Shown here: piece after piece, positions 38,480-46,855 of the stretch
Position numbering within the stretch: position 1 is the stretch's first letter
Layout: the number at the start of each line of letters is the position of its first letter
Source of the DNA: Ischnura elegans
Lineage: Eukaryota; Arthropoda; Insecta; Odonata; Coenagrionidae
Length of the DNA stretch: 64,000 bases
Direction of reading: 5' to 3'
Assembly: GCF_921293095.1 (NCBI RefSeq)
Contig: NC_060252.1
Span: 47,430,881-47,494,880, forward strand
Program-made: the position numbers and the translations under genes
Notes under the pieces: model-generated
What the model was told of the DNA's origin: nothing
Database searches by the model: none
The model's input: only the letters and a program-made list of their open reading frames with translations

Positions 38480-39741
38480 ACCTTATGAACGGAAGAAGCA
38501 CGAATCCACGAGTTAAAAGACGATGGGTATCCGTCCCACTTGATAAAGTACTCTAAATTAGAACCACTCCCCCGACGTCTCAAAATTTTCTCAATCCTGT
38601 ACTCCGTGTCGGGAGACACGTTGACTTTTACTAATTCCTCTGCATAGAAACCTCCTTTTATATCCTCCCCGTTCAAATCTTTCAATTCATACGTCGGTAT
38701 TGGTTTTGCTCGATCAATGTTTGAAACTTGAAATATCTCCTTAGTATAATTTGGTGTGTATCCTTTGGCGAACGGAAGCCTCTCTTTGCTGATTCTCACG
38801 TAATCATCCTTATTGAATGTTACATTCACCTTTCTTAAGCTTTTTCTCCGACTGACAATGACAAATGCATTTTTTGCATTCACTTGAGATGGAGCTACCC
38901 CGATACGTGAATGGCTGCTATCATTATATGATCTAATGAGTTTCTGAAGCACATCGATATATTTATAAGTTGCGTATTTTGTAAAATATTTATACATTTT
39001 TGTCTTGAGAGTTCTATTAAAGCGTTCCACGAGGCTAGCCTTAATTTCGGGATTATTAGTAGTGTAAAACTTTACTCCTTGATTCGAGAGAAAACTTTTA
39101 AACTTACTATTAACAAATTCCCCTCCCTTATCGCTCTGAATTTTCAATGGTTTGCGTTCGCGAAATATGACCTTAAATGCTTCTATAATTTCCTCTGGTC
39201 TTTTTGACTTGAGAGGACTTGCCCACGCATAGCGGGAAAATATGTCTATTACGGTTAAAATGTAACAGAACCCATTGTTGTATTTTTTCTAACTTCTCAA
39301 ATCATTTAAATCACATTGCCAACACTCATCTATGTAGTTTACTTCGTAACGGTTTCTAACAAACTTTTTTCTCGCCGGCTTGTGACGCGTGTACGCTTCT
39401 TGAGATTCCAACCACTCGCGAATTGTTTTTATCGGGATCCCAGTCGCTTTATTTAATTTGTGTTCTGTGGAAAAACCAGCAGGATGTGCGGGATTGTTGT
39501 ACACGCTAGCTAATACGTCGTGTCCCACTCTTCCCCGAACATTTTTGGTACCCTTTTTCGCTTGCTTCGCCTTGGAATTGATCTCGGAGATGTCCATCGC
39601 TCCTTTGGAGATATTCTTTGCGCCCTTGGAGGTGTGCTTGGCTCCCTTGGAGGTGTGCTTGGCTCTCTTGGAGTTGCTATTATCCGCTTCATTTTTTTCG
39701 GTGGAGAATCGCTTTCGATTTGTTCCTTTATTCGTGCCCAT
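38476..39741 (-). pseudogene. Retroviral-type (DDE) integrase with chromodomain, one in-frame TAG
   Basis: One frame runs from an ATG at 39741 to the stop at 38476 and is broken only by TAG at 39291-39289. The N-terminal piece has the conserved Polinton pre-catalytic region (NNPAHPAGFS, then an IKTIREWLE helix-turn-helix-like segment and HKPARKKFVRNR). It ends just after the first catalytic Asp (CDLNDL). The second piece carries SDKGGEF (second Asp) and a VERFNRT helix (Glu), then a C-terminal chromodomain (EYRIEKILRRR..., YFIKWDGYP, W-containing end). Integrases of this type insert the linear element with 5-6-bp duplications. The first ~70 residues overlap the neighbouring ORF in another frame and are Lys/Ser-repeat rich, so the true start may be further in. 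Readthrough or sequencing error are alternatives to inactivation. Confidence 0.85.
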
Positions 39742-40049
39742 GTCGAATCTAACTCTGAATTTGTCCTCTTAATTTCGTCTAACCGCCTTCTCATTGCATT
39801 GCTACCCTCAACTACTTGTGTTGGTGGTGTGTGTTTCACTATTGGAACGTGTATGGGGGATTTAAAGTCTGACACTGAGTCGAGATATTTATCGAGTATC
39901 CTTTTATACAAATGCCACTTGTCAATATCCTTGAGCCTTTTACTCGCTAACACAAGTTTCATTTCCTTATCCAATTTACTCAGCCTAGCCTTTGCACGAC
40001 TTCGATCAAAGACTTCGGGACTCACTACGAGCATTTTATGCAAACTCAT
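39510..40049 (-). CDS. Conserved Polinton small protein of unknown function (179 aa)
   Basis: The ATG at 40049 overlaps the TGA of the upstream gene (ATGA), suggesting coupled translation. The N-terminal half (KMLVVSPEVFDR, then a predicted helical LDKEMKLVLASKRL..DKWHLYKRILDKYL) resembles the small protein commonly found beside the integrase in arthropod Polinton-like elements (recalled pattern, not aligned). The C-terminal half is Pro/Ser/Arg-rich with repeated TPPREPS units and a basic RRSKRKR stretch, like a DNA-binding or nuclear-localising tail. The last ~230 bases overlap the integrase frame. A core or minor capsid role is possible but unproven. Confidence 0.6.
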   Translation of the reverse strand: MSLHKMLVVSPEVFDRSRAKARLSKLDKEMKLVLASKRLKDIDKWHLYKRILDKYLDSVSDFKSPIHVPIVKHTPPTQVVEGSNAMRRRLDEIKRTNSELDSTWARIKEQIESDSPPKKMKRIIATPREPSTPPREPSTPPRAQRISPKERWTSPRSIPRRSKRKRVPKMFGEEWDTTY

Positions 40050-40372
40050 TTTCCCAGCAGGCTACCGATCACACCGCTTAAAATCGAACCCAGTAGTAAT
40101 GGCAAAAAGCCTCCTTTTTGTACGAGAAGCGCTCGTTTTCTTTTTACACTCGTCCCCCGTTCAACCAACTTTCTCAGTGTGTTACGATGCTTGGATAATT
40201 TTCGTTTCAATCGCTTATCGATCTTATGATTTCCGTTTAGAGTATTGAGGCAACAATCGCAAATTGTTTTAATCAACTCCTCGTCCGAGCTATTCAATAT
40301 GGCAGTACGTAATTTAGGCTTTGCAGACTTTAGGACGTGGAGCAAGTGTTTATTGTTCTTCAATCTTTTCAT
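40046..40372 (-). CDS. Small basic protein with hydrophobic Gly-rich C-terminus (108 aa)
   Basis: I chose the ATG at 40372. The frame is open further upstream but with no better ATG, and it overlaps the ATPase end by 23 bases. The middle has CDCCLNTLNGN and many Lys/Arg (KRLKRKLSKHRNTLRKL). The C-terminus is QKGGFLPLLLGSILSGVIG, a short hydrophobic or amphipathic segment. Small proteins with this layout (basic core plus a GGFLP-type membrane-active tail) recur in Polinton and adintovirus-like elements and have been compared with adenovirus core or membrane-lytic peptides. That role is inferred. Its TGA overlaps the next gene's ATG. Confidence 0.65.
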   Translation of the reverse strand: MKRLKNNKHLLHVLKSAKPKLRTAILNSSDEELIKTICDCCLNTLNGNHKIDKRLKRKLSKHRNTLRKLVERGTSVKRKRALLVQKGGFLPLLLGSILSGVIGSLLGK

Positions 40373-40991
40373 CGCGTTGGGGCATGTAAATGACAGTGGC
40401 CCCGTCTTGGGGAAAAATTTTGGTTCTAAAGCGGAATCTGTCGTCCGTGTCCTGACCAAGATCTAGAACCAAATAACCGAATGGTTCTTGCGTAACTTGC
40501 TTATATACCCTCTCCAATTCCCCCGATTTTTCCGGATAGACCTGCCTAGCTAAATGACCAAATTGTAACTTATCTCTGGGGTTTTTGAACGCGACAATAT
40601 ACTTTGTATTCAATGATATATTTCTCGATTGTGGGCTCTGATAGAAAATATTCTGCGTGATCAAAAACACTGAAATGTTAAAGTGATGTGAACCTCTGGT
40701 GAATAATTTACACACATCTTTGCTGTAGGCTCCCTCGCTCATCAAGTCATCGATTATGTATAATGTTGGATTGCCACCAAATTCTTCAAAAGGTGGTATT
40801 TCGGAGAAAAAGTGAACAGGTAATCGAATTTTAGGCTCACTTCCTGGAGCACAGCACCAAATTATCTTACGTATGGGACTATCTAACATATAGTTCAAGT
40901 TCTCTAAAAACCTTGTTACGAATGTGGTCTTCCCACATCCTGACGGACCTGCACAAATGCATGTAAAAGGATGTTTCCATGTTAACGTCAT
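40350..40991 (-). CDS. A32-like genome-packaging ATPase (FtsK/HerA superfamily), 213 aa
   Basis: The start is the ATG at 40991, 8 bases after a good splice acceptor (TTTCCAG, AG at 41001-41000). Walker A is GPSGCGKT at residues 15-22, and Walker B is a hydrophobic strand ending YIIDDL at about residues 77-83. A LITQN segment, a sensor-like polar motif of this family, follows. Length and layout match the packaging ATPases of Polintons and related DNA viruses, which pump the genome into the capsid. The frame is intact. Expression probably uses the leader spliced from 46001, because the nearest promoter is more than 5 kb upstream. Confidence 0.9.
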   Translation of the reverse strand: MTLTWKHPFTCICAGPSGCGKTTFVTRFLENLNYMLDSPIRKIIWCCAPGSEPKIRLPVHFFSEIPPFEEFGGNPTLYIIDDLMSEGAYSKDVCKLFTRGSHHFNISVFLITQNIFYQSPQSRNISLNTKYIVAFKNPRDKLQFGHLARQVYPEKSGELERVYKQVTQEPFGYLVLDLGQDTDDRFRFRTKIFPQDGATVIYMPQRDEKIEEQ

Positions 40992-41069
40992 GATTAACAC
41001 TGGAAATTTTTTATTACTTTTTTATCATTTATAAAACTTTTACGAAGAAAAAAAAAGTCAAAATATTGA

Positions 41070-41309
41070 TTAATATCGAAAATTTCTTAGAGCGACGTCC
41101 TCTAAATCGAAATATACCTCGTTTGGTAAACTCTGATATACGTCATCGCACATTACCGTTTCAATTTGACATTGAACATTCGGTTTAATGCGATGACGCA
41201 CGATAGGTTCGTCACTCTCCATTATCCTTTTATATGCTACATCGAATATATTATTACAAATATATTCGATGCAGAGGTGATACAAGGTTTTTGGATTATT
41301 GCTATTCAT
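41070..41309 (-). CDS. VHL-box-like small protein 1 (BC-box + Cul2-box pattern), 79 aa
   Basis: The ATG at 41309 lies 20 bases after a strong splice acceptor (polypyrimidine tract then TTTTCAG, AG at 41331-41330). Residues 8-17 (TLYHLCIEYI) fit the elongin BC-box consensus [APST]Lxxx C xxx[AILV] exactly. Residues 61-69 (LPNEVYFDL) fit the Cul2-box pattern LPxx[hydrophobic]xxx[hydrophobic]. Two paralogous ORFs upstream of the polymerase have the same two motifs. Such proteins, by analogy with VHL and ZYG11/ZER1 N-termini, would recruit Elongin B/C-Cullin2. The substrate-binding part would be the variable centre (about residues 20-58). Function is inferred from motifs only. Confidence 0.6.
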   Translation of the reverse strand: MNSNNPKTLYHLCIEYICNNIFDVAYKRIMESDEPIVRHRIKPNVQCQIETVMCDDVYQSLPNEVYFDLEDVALRNFRY

Positions 41310-41418
41310 TGTGTGCGTGTGTGTTAATACTGAAAATAAAAAGTAAAAAAATTACACATGATGATGTTATAAGTAACACAAAAATGTTTTTATCATATTT
41401 AAACTAGTTCTATCAATT

Positions 41419-44400
41419 TCAAGTGTTACCAAACGCCTCATCATGTGTACGTTTTTGAGGAATTCTATAATGCCCCCAAGCAAGAGTATTGATACCATCC
41501 TCACAGATGTATCTTTTATCATCAAATGGGTTTAAAGCGACTTTATTCATTTCTAATGTAAATATCTTATGTTTCCTACTTCTAATTACGTTCATTTTTC
41601 GAAATTCTGTCAAATTTTCGTATAAACATTTTGAATAATCATTAAAAGATAAGCATTTATTTATTACACATTTTGTTATACCTTTAGCTTTCTTTTTCTC
41701 CTTACTCCCGTCAACCTTGAAAGAATAAAGTTTACTTCTGAGACCAATAAAATGAGTCATAATATTTCCATCACATTCATCTTTAAATTTCCCCAACACC
41801 TTTTTATTTATTATTGAGTAACAAGGATGATCTTTGGAATAGTTTGACGTATCGAAAGATTCTAAATTTTCTAGTATATTTTTATATACATCATCTGTTT
41901 TTATTTCGTAAATAAAGCTGTCAGTATCCATGTAAGATAACTTGATGTTTTTATCATATTTGGGTAGCATTTCATGATAATGAAAATTATACATCAACGT
42001 CTTACTTAATTCTAATACACTAAATCCAGTAGAAATTGGTTTGTTCATTTTAATGCTTGTCCTTCTGAGGTGAACTGCTGCCAGTGACTTACTAAAGATT
42101 GTTCGATCCAAAAATTCAGATTTTGATATTAGTTTATCTAATCTTTTTTCGCTTGTTACTAATTCTAATCGAATTCTTTTTCTAACATCTTCCATCATTT
42201 TCCCGTATATTGCATTAGAAAGCAATTTGTAAAAATCTCTGTCAAAATCGTTGGATGCTGATTTTCTTTTTTCAGTATTTAGATCAATATATGACTTTAA
42301 CCACGGTGATTGATTGAATTCAATTACTCGATGTACTTTAAGGAGTTTCATGCCTAGGGAAAGAGCCTGCTTAAGGTTTACATAATGAATTATATATTTA
42401 GTTTTATTTTCTAGTGTTGTTAAAAGTTTTTTATGCTTTCCACCGGGAGGAATTTTGTTTTCCGGACAAAGAGGTAGATCATTATGATTATCATGAAGAG
42501 AATCTGGATATGACAAATCAACCTCTAAAATGTATCCCACTTGACTATCATCTGGAATGTTTTTAACGATCAGATTATTTATTTCCTTGTCAGTTAACCA
42601 CCTAAACTTTGAGTGAGGAAGTGGTCTTGACAATGCCCATCCATACAAGTTATTAGCATCTAGGTATATTAAATAATTAGATTCACAATCAGATTTAAAA
42701 TTAGTCATATACCTATTGTTAGCCTCGCAGTATCTTTTAGAACACTGTGATATTCCACCTCGAATACCTTTCTCAATCATTAACAACATATCATAATCAG
42801 TTAAAAGTTCCAATTCGATGTCTGTATACTTTAGCATTGCGTCGAAACTTAAGCCTGGAGTAGTATAGTACCATGATGGATCAAGTTTATATGTGCCAAT
42901 ACATATGTTTCTAAAGTTTTCAAAGACATCTGCAAGAAGAGTTACGTCACTTTTTAGGTATACATCACTATAATCACCTAGCGTTTTACACTTAAAGGAA
43001 GACCATACATTCAATGCATGTGTGTAATCATCGTCTGATATACATTCATCAGTTAATCTGTTATAAAATTTTTCTTTACTCGGTAGAAAACAATCATCAA
43101 GTCTCTCAACACAATTGGTGTAATCATATGGATATACACCTTTTCGCGTAATTATATGAGCTAAATCACCAAATATTTCATTTGTGAATTTAAATTTTCT
43201 CAAGTTAGATACAAGTGTAGCTAATGATGCAGACATAAATCGAAACGTATCAACGAATCGAATTTTAAATTTTTTTTCTATTTTTTTTGCAAAAGAAATG
43301 TATTTTTCCTCAGTGCTTGGTATTACAAATATTTCTCTCTCATCATAGGCTAGCTCACGTACAATGAAATGACCATCGTAGGCTGACAAATTGTGTATAA
43401 ATATGGGTAAAAAGTCTGGCATTTTATACTTTAAGTTACATAGTTTATGTGCTGGACCGCGATACCTTCCTGTCAAATGGTCATGATCTTTGACCCTATC
43501 TTTACCTAACTCTTTCTCACAAATGTGACAATTCACTGAGGTAAGAAATATACTTTCTTCTTCCTCAGTCAGCGGATTTATTGGGATAGTGTTCTTATAT
43601 ATTTCATAAATTTTCACTGCTTCGTCTTTTATTCTGTTAATGAATACTCGTGCTGCATTTGGTCCTCGATATAAAATCGGTTTTTGACAACCATCTGGTG
43701 TAACTAACATATAACAGAAACTAAATGGTTCATGCGTTTGAATAACATTCGTAAAGGATTCCTTTGGTGAAGGATTACAAGTGCTAACATCCTTTAAAAG
43801 ACATTCAAAGTCTGCATAGATTACATAGGGTATGCGAAAAAAACGATTCAAATTTGTAAATTTTAAAATTTTGTTTTCTTCATCTGGCATTATAACTTTA
43901 CTAGGCACACCTGTTCCCTTACAGAGAGCTTTATGTTCCATAAATTTTGTCATATCCCTAAAATGTATAAAGCAACGTTTGCAAATACTTATACTGTGGT
44001 GATGTTTTGTAATTTGCGATTTAATCAATTTATTGAAATTTTTAACCCAGCAATAATGTCCTGTCTTATCGTTTGTGATGTATAGCAAATCACGATGATC
44101 ATCTAATTCTTCATCAACTATTTTCATTGGATACACATTGTTCTTTTCATCTAAACCAAAGAGATTAATTGAAATATTATTCATCCTCTCAAACTTGATG
44201 ATGTCCTTTGGATCAACCGGATACTTGATACAATCCCAATTATATGCGTTTCGAAATTCATTATTATTGTAATTCCAAACAAGATTTGGATGATCTATAA
44301 TGTTTTTGGACCAAATAGCATACTTAAAACAATAACGATCATTATTCTTTACATTTACAACTGATTTAGTATTTTTTATTTTAGCCGGTAATTCAATATA

Positions 44401-45351
44401 TGTAGATCCGCGAAGTGGATTATATTTATTAATGCGTAATTCCAAACCAATCACTTCAGAAAGTGACCAACCAGAGCCTTTGGCTTGGAATTCAGATTTT
44501 TCCTTTAGTATTTTGGAAAACGCTTCATCTATTATTTCATCAATCATATCGATAAGTAAAACACGTGTATTAGGTGTTTTAAATGCCGTGTCAAGTTCTT
44601 CCTTTTCATTCTTACGAAATTTACAGATTAACACCAAATTAAATTTAATTGAATTGTTTTCAATAACTCCTTCGTTAAGTTTTTCAAATAATTTTTGTTT
44701 AATATCGTTTAGAAATGAAATAACATCTATACTGCTATTTTGCTCTGGTGTTATCCAAAACGTTTTAAGTCTGGACCGAATTGCGGATTGTATTTGATTA
44801 AAACCTCTACCAAGTTGAACTGTAACATAATGCCTATGCTCATTGGTGTTCTCATGAGGCATAGCCTCATCAATGCTGTAGAAGGTTTCACAATAAGTAC
44901 AATATCGTCGACCTTTCAAAATGTCTAATCTAGCTTTTAAATTTCTGAAAGTTTCCAAATCATTAATTACATCGTTTTCAAAAATTATTCTTTCATTTAT
45001 GCGTGTTAAGGCAAACTCAATTTCTTCTTCCGTATTATAGACCCCAGCTTGAAAATAATTAAGAATTTCCTCATTGTTTAACGATTGAGTAAGATTGTGT
45101 ATATGGTTGGTTGTGTTATCGTGCGGTAATTCATCACTTAAGCAATAATACTCTTCGCAAGTTCTACAATATTGTCTGTTTTTAAAATTATCTATTAAGT
45201 TTTTCATATTTTGATAAGTTATTTTATCATCTATAGAATCATTATTAAATATTACATTATTGTGAATATCATTATGCGCTTGAATTAATTCCTCAATTGA
45301 ATGGAAGATACCAGAATTAAATTGATTAAAAATTTCTTGATTGGTTGACAT
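41419..45351 (-). CDS. Protein-primed family B DNA polymerase (pPolB), 1310 aa
   Basis: An intact ORF, with the ATG at 45351 lying 39 bases after a splice acceptor (CTTATTTCAG, AG at 45392-45391). Residues 1-175 are a tandem duplication of one module, each ending in a CxxC...H..H zinc-finger-like motif (C62/C65 and C151/C154). A C/H-rich CHICEKEL...DHDHLTGRY...CN segment (608-639) resembles the endonuclease VII-type zinc module of arthropod pPolBs. The exonuclease motifs are YADFE (D514/E516), HNLSAYDGHF (654-662) and YLKSD (about 798-802). Polymerase motif A is DANNLYG (898-904), motif B NAIYG (1046-1050) and motif C MDTDS (D1142/D1144), with the spacing between A and B large enough for the TPR insertions of protein-primed enzymes. 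It would replicate the linear element from terminal protein. All catalytic residues are present. Confidence 0.95.
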   Translation of the reverse strand: MSTNQEIFNQFNSGIFHSIEELIQAHNDIHNNVIFNNDSIDDKITYQNMKNLIDNFKNRQYCRTCEEYYCLSDELPHDNTTNHIHNLTQSLNNEEILNYFQAGVYNTEEEIEFALTRINERIIFENDVINDLETFRNLKARLDILKGRRYCTYCETFYSIDEAMPHENTNEHRHYVTVQLGRGFNQIQSAIRSRLKTFWITPEQNSSIDVISFLNDIKQKLFEKLNEGVIENNSIKFNLVLICKFRKNEKEELDTAFKTPNTRVLLIDMIDEIIDEAFSKILKEKSEFQAKGSGWSLSEVIGLELRINKYNPLRGSTYIELPAKIKNTKSVVNVKNNDRYCFKYAIWSKNIIDHPNLVWNYNNNEFRNAYNWDCIKYPVDPKDIIKFERMNNISINLFGLDEKNNVYPMKIVDEELDDHRDLLYITNDKTGHYCWVKNFNKLIKSQITKHHHSISICKRCFIHFRDMTKFMEHKALCKGTGVPSKVIMPDEENKILKFTNLNRFFRIPYVIYADFECLLKDVSTCNPSPKESFTNVIQTHEPFSFCYMLVTPDGCQKPILYRGPNAARVFINRIKDEAVKIYEIYKNTIPINPLTEEEESIFLTSVNCHICEKELGKDRVKDHDHLTGRYRGPAHKLCNLKYKMPDFLPIFIHNLSAYDGHFIVRELAYDEREIFVIPSTEEKYISFAKKIEKKFKIRFVDTFRFMSASLATLVSNLRKFKFTNEIFGDLAHIITRKGVYPYDYTNCVERLDDCFLPSKEKFYNRLTDECISDDDYTHALNVWSSFKCKTLGDYSDVYLKSDVTLLADVFENFRNICIGTYKLDPSWYYTTPGLSFDAMLKYTDIELELLTDYDMLLMIEKGIRGGISQCSKRYCEANNRYMTNFKSDCESNYLIYLDANNLYGWALSRPLPHSKFRWLTDKEINNLIVKNIPDDSQVGYILEVDLSYPDSLHDNHNDLPLCPENKIPPGGKHKKLLTTLENKTKYIIHYVNLKQALSLGMKLLKVHRVIEFNQSPWLKSYIDLNTEKRKSASNDFDRDFYKLLSNAIYGKMMEDVRKRIRLELVTSEKRLDKLISKSEFLDRTIFSKSLAAVHLRRTSIKMNKPISTGFSVLELSKTLMYNFHYHEMLPKYDKNIKLSYMDTDSFIYEIKTDDVYKNILENLESFDTSNYSKDHPCYSIINKKVLGKFKDECDGNIMTHFIGLRSKLYSFKVDGSKEKKKAKGITKCVINKCLSFNDYSKCLYENLTEFRKMNVIRSRKHKIFTLEMNKVALNPFDDKRYICEDGINTLAWGHYRIPQKRTHDEAFGNT

Positions 45352-45437
45352 TTTTTGTTTGCGTTTAGGTATGTTTGAATGTGAAACAGCCTGAAATAAG
45401 AATATTGCTATTTATTATAACTGATGAGTATAACTTT

Positions 45438-45722
45438 CTAAATATATGGAAATTGATGGTTGTGTTCATAACGATCATTGTCACAATCAAAACCCATTTC
45501 GAATAAATATGCTTCTTCCTCCAAAATAACATGATATGTCACTAGATTGAATATATGTCTTGGTAAAGACTGGCAAAAAATCATAATGATATTATCTGTA
45601 TTGTTCTGTACTACTCTATGAAAAACATATCCTTGTGTATCTTCATTGTTTGTGATACTATATGATTGTCTAACAATAACTTTCGATATTTTTTCCAAGC
45701 ATAAATGAAACAATGTATTCAT
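45438..45722 (-). CDS. VHL-box-like small protein 2 (BC-box + Cul2-box pattern), 94 aa
   Basis: I chose the ATG at 45722. The frame extends upstream to 45770, but a strong acceptor (CTTTTCCATTGCAG, exon from 45748) sits between, so the mature mRNA would start just before this ATG. Residues 3-12 (TLFHLCLEKI) fit the elongin BC-box consensus and residues 53-61 (LPRHIFNLV) the Cul2-box pattern. The C-terminus is acidic and His/Asp-rich. It is paralogous to the ORFs at 41070-41309 and 45772-45990 by shared motif order (LCxxxI near the N-terminus, LPxx[VI][YF] later). Its target is unknown. Confidence 0.6.
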   Translation of the reverse strand: MNTLFHLCLEKISKVIVRQSYSITNNEDTQGYVFHRVVQNNTDNIIMIFCQSLPRHIFNLVTYHVILEEEAYLFEMGFDCDNDRYEHNHQFPYI

Positions 45723-45771
45723 TGTAAATGTGATCTTTTTTAAGTTTACTGCAATGGAAAAGTAAAACATA

Positions 45772-45990
45772 TCAAAATGTGTTTACTATTTCTTTCTCAA
45801 TTAATATATATATCTGAATGGGAAGAACATTTAAGTAATATTTCAAGATCAATTTAATGTTATTCATCAAGAGAATATTATGTGAAATTTGGCTACAGCT
45901 TAAAGGAAGTGCAAAATTCGTTTTCATTTCTGCAAAATATATTATACTGTCTGTAATTTGTTGAATACATAATAAACGTAACGACTTCAT
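45772..45990 (-). CDS. VHL-box-like small protein 3 (BC-box + Cul2-box pattern), 72 aa
   Basis: The ATG at 45990 is only 11 bases past the leader-exon end and lies inside the inferred leader intron, so this protein would come from unspliced RNA. Residues 3-12 (SLRLLCIQQI) fit the elongin BC-box and residues 56-64 (LPIQIYILI) the Cul2-box pattern, close to the C-terminus. It ends one base before the extended frame of the next ORF. It has the same layout as its two paralogues and no other recognisable domain. Confidence 0.55.
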   Translation of the reverse strand: MKSLRLLCIQQITDSIIYFAEMKTNFALPLSCSQISHNILLMNNIKLILKYYLNVLPIQIYILIEKEIVNTF

Positions 45991-46000
45991 AATTGCTTAC

Positions 46001-46183
46001 CTCTAGTAGTGCGAAGAGACTGAAGAATAGGTACTGGACCAAGAAGCAAAATGGTGCACTCTGCTACAAAATGCGGTACTGATGTGTGACACAAGTAGCG
46101 TGAACATAGAGAACAACGTTTCTCTTGAGAAGCAAGGAGATGAAGAACTATGATCTGCACGCTAATCGTTAAAAATCAGAACT
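46001..46183 (-). promoter_or_regulatory. Inferred 5' leader exon of the polymerase transcript unit
   Basis: It runs from the predicted start (A of ACAGTT at 46183) to the splice donor CTAGAG|GTAAGC (exon end 46001). It holds only a 13-codon upstream ORF. Its role as a shared leader is inferred from the donor and from the acceptors directly upstream of several downstream ORFs. Confidence 0.5.
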
Positions 46184-46208
46184 GTACTTTCCTTTGGAAA
46201 CGCTGCTG

Positions 46209-46216
46209 TATTTATA
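46209..46216 (-). promoter_or_regulatory. TATA box (P3) for the minus-strand polymerase unit
   Basis: TATAAATA on the minus strand lies 33 bases before an initiator-like ACAGTT (A at 46183). The spacing and match are typical of arthropod RNA polymerase II promoters. It diverges from the plus-strand promoter at 46947, with a tandem-repeat array between them. Confidence 0.6.
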
Positions 46217-46491
46217 AACGCATCCGATGTTAAAAAATAAAAATTTCTGGAGAGATGGAGTGTGGGTACATCATCCAGTTAAGACTTGATTCGCTCTCCA
46301 AGGAGGCTGGTGTATGCAACGTGATGTGGGAAAAGTTCAAGGCTAATGGGTGGAGGCGCTTTGCTCGGAGCGAAGACATGCTTGAAGGTGAACTTGAGGT
46401 GAACAGACTATGAACGCTGGAGCAGGTGGCTGACGTGAGAAAATGATAATAAATTTAAAGAAGGAATTTTCAAAGCTAAAGTGAATGCATG

Positions 46492-46855
46492 CTCCAAGGA
46501 GAAATTGAGGACGAGTATAATTCAAGGAGAGTCGAGCAGGTGTACATGATGTGAAAAAGCTCAAGGCTAACTGGCTGAGGACGCTTTGCTTGAAAGGTTA
46601 ACACACGGTCCAAGGAGAAAATGAGGACGAGTATAATTCAAGGAGAGTCGAGCAGGTGTACGTGATGTGAAAAAGCTCAAGGCTAACTGGCTGCAGACGC
46701 TTCGCTTGAAAGGTTAACACATCTCCAAGGAGAAATTGAGGACGAGTATAATTCAAGGAGAGTCGAGCAGGTGTACGTGATGTGAAAAAGCTCAAGGCTA
46801 ACTGGCTGAGGACGCTTCGCTTTAAAGGTTAACACACGCTCCAAGGAGAATCGGA
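46492..46855. repeat. Tandem repeat array, period 115-116 bp, between divergent promoters
   Basis: The block TCCAAGGAGA recurs at 46493, 46609, 46724 and 46840. Each unit continues GAGGACGAGTATAATTCAAG, GAGTCGAGCAGGTGTAC, AAAGCTCAAGGCTAACTGG and GACGCTT. A diverged unit precedes it from about 46293 (CTCCAAGGAGGC...). Minus-strand frames through it repeat one peptide but are not likely proteins. Its position between two divergent TATA promoters suggests an enhancer or origin-like function. Confidence 0.85.

Larger units (their letters stand above)
45391..46000 (-). promoter_or_regulatory. Inferred leader intron (donor 46000, acceptors 45750 and 45391)
   Basis: The donor GAG|GTAAGC (minus strand, intron from 46000) and acceptor CTTATTTCAG (ending 45391) would join the leader exon 46183-46001 to the polymerase ORF. 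An alternative acceptor TTTTCCATTGCAG ending at 45749 would instead expose the second small ORF. Without splicing, the third small ORF, whose ATG is 11 bases from the exon end, is first. More distant acceptors (41330, 41000) could serve the first small ORF and the ATPase. Splicing is inferred from consensus sites only. Confidence 0.55.

Noticed and set aside
39520-40248. 242-codon plus-strand frame
   Set aside because: It is antisense to three conserved Polinton genes. It is hydrophobic only because the opposite strand is Lys/Arg/Ser-rich.
44432-44797. Plus-strand frame inside the polymerase
   Set aside because: It lies antisense within the intact 1310-aa polymerase and has a composition expected from the reverse of coding DNA.
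46492-46855. CRISPR array
   Set aside because: The units are 115-116 bp and contiguous, with no spacer/repeat alternation, and the genome is eukaryotic.
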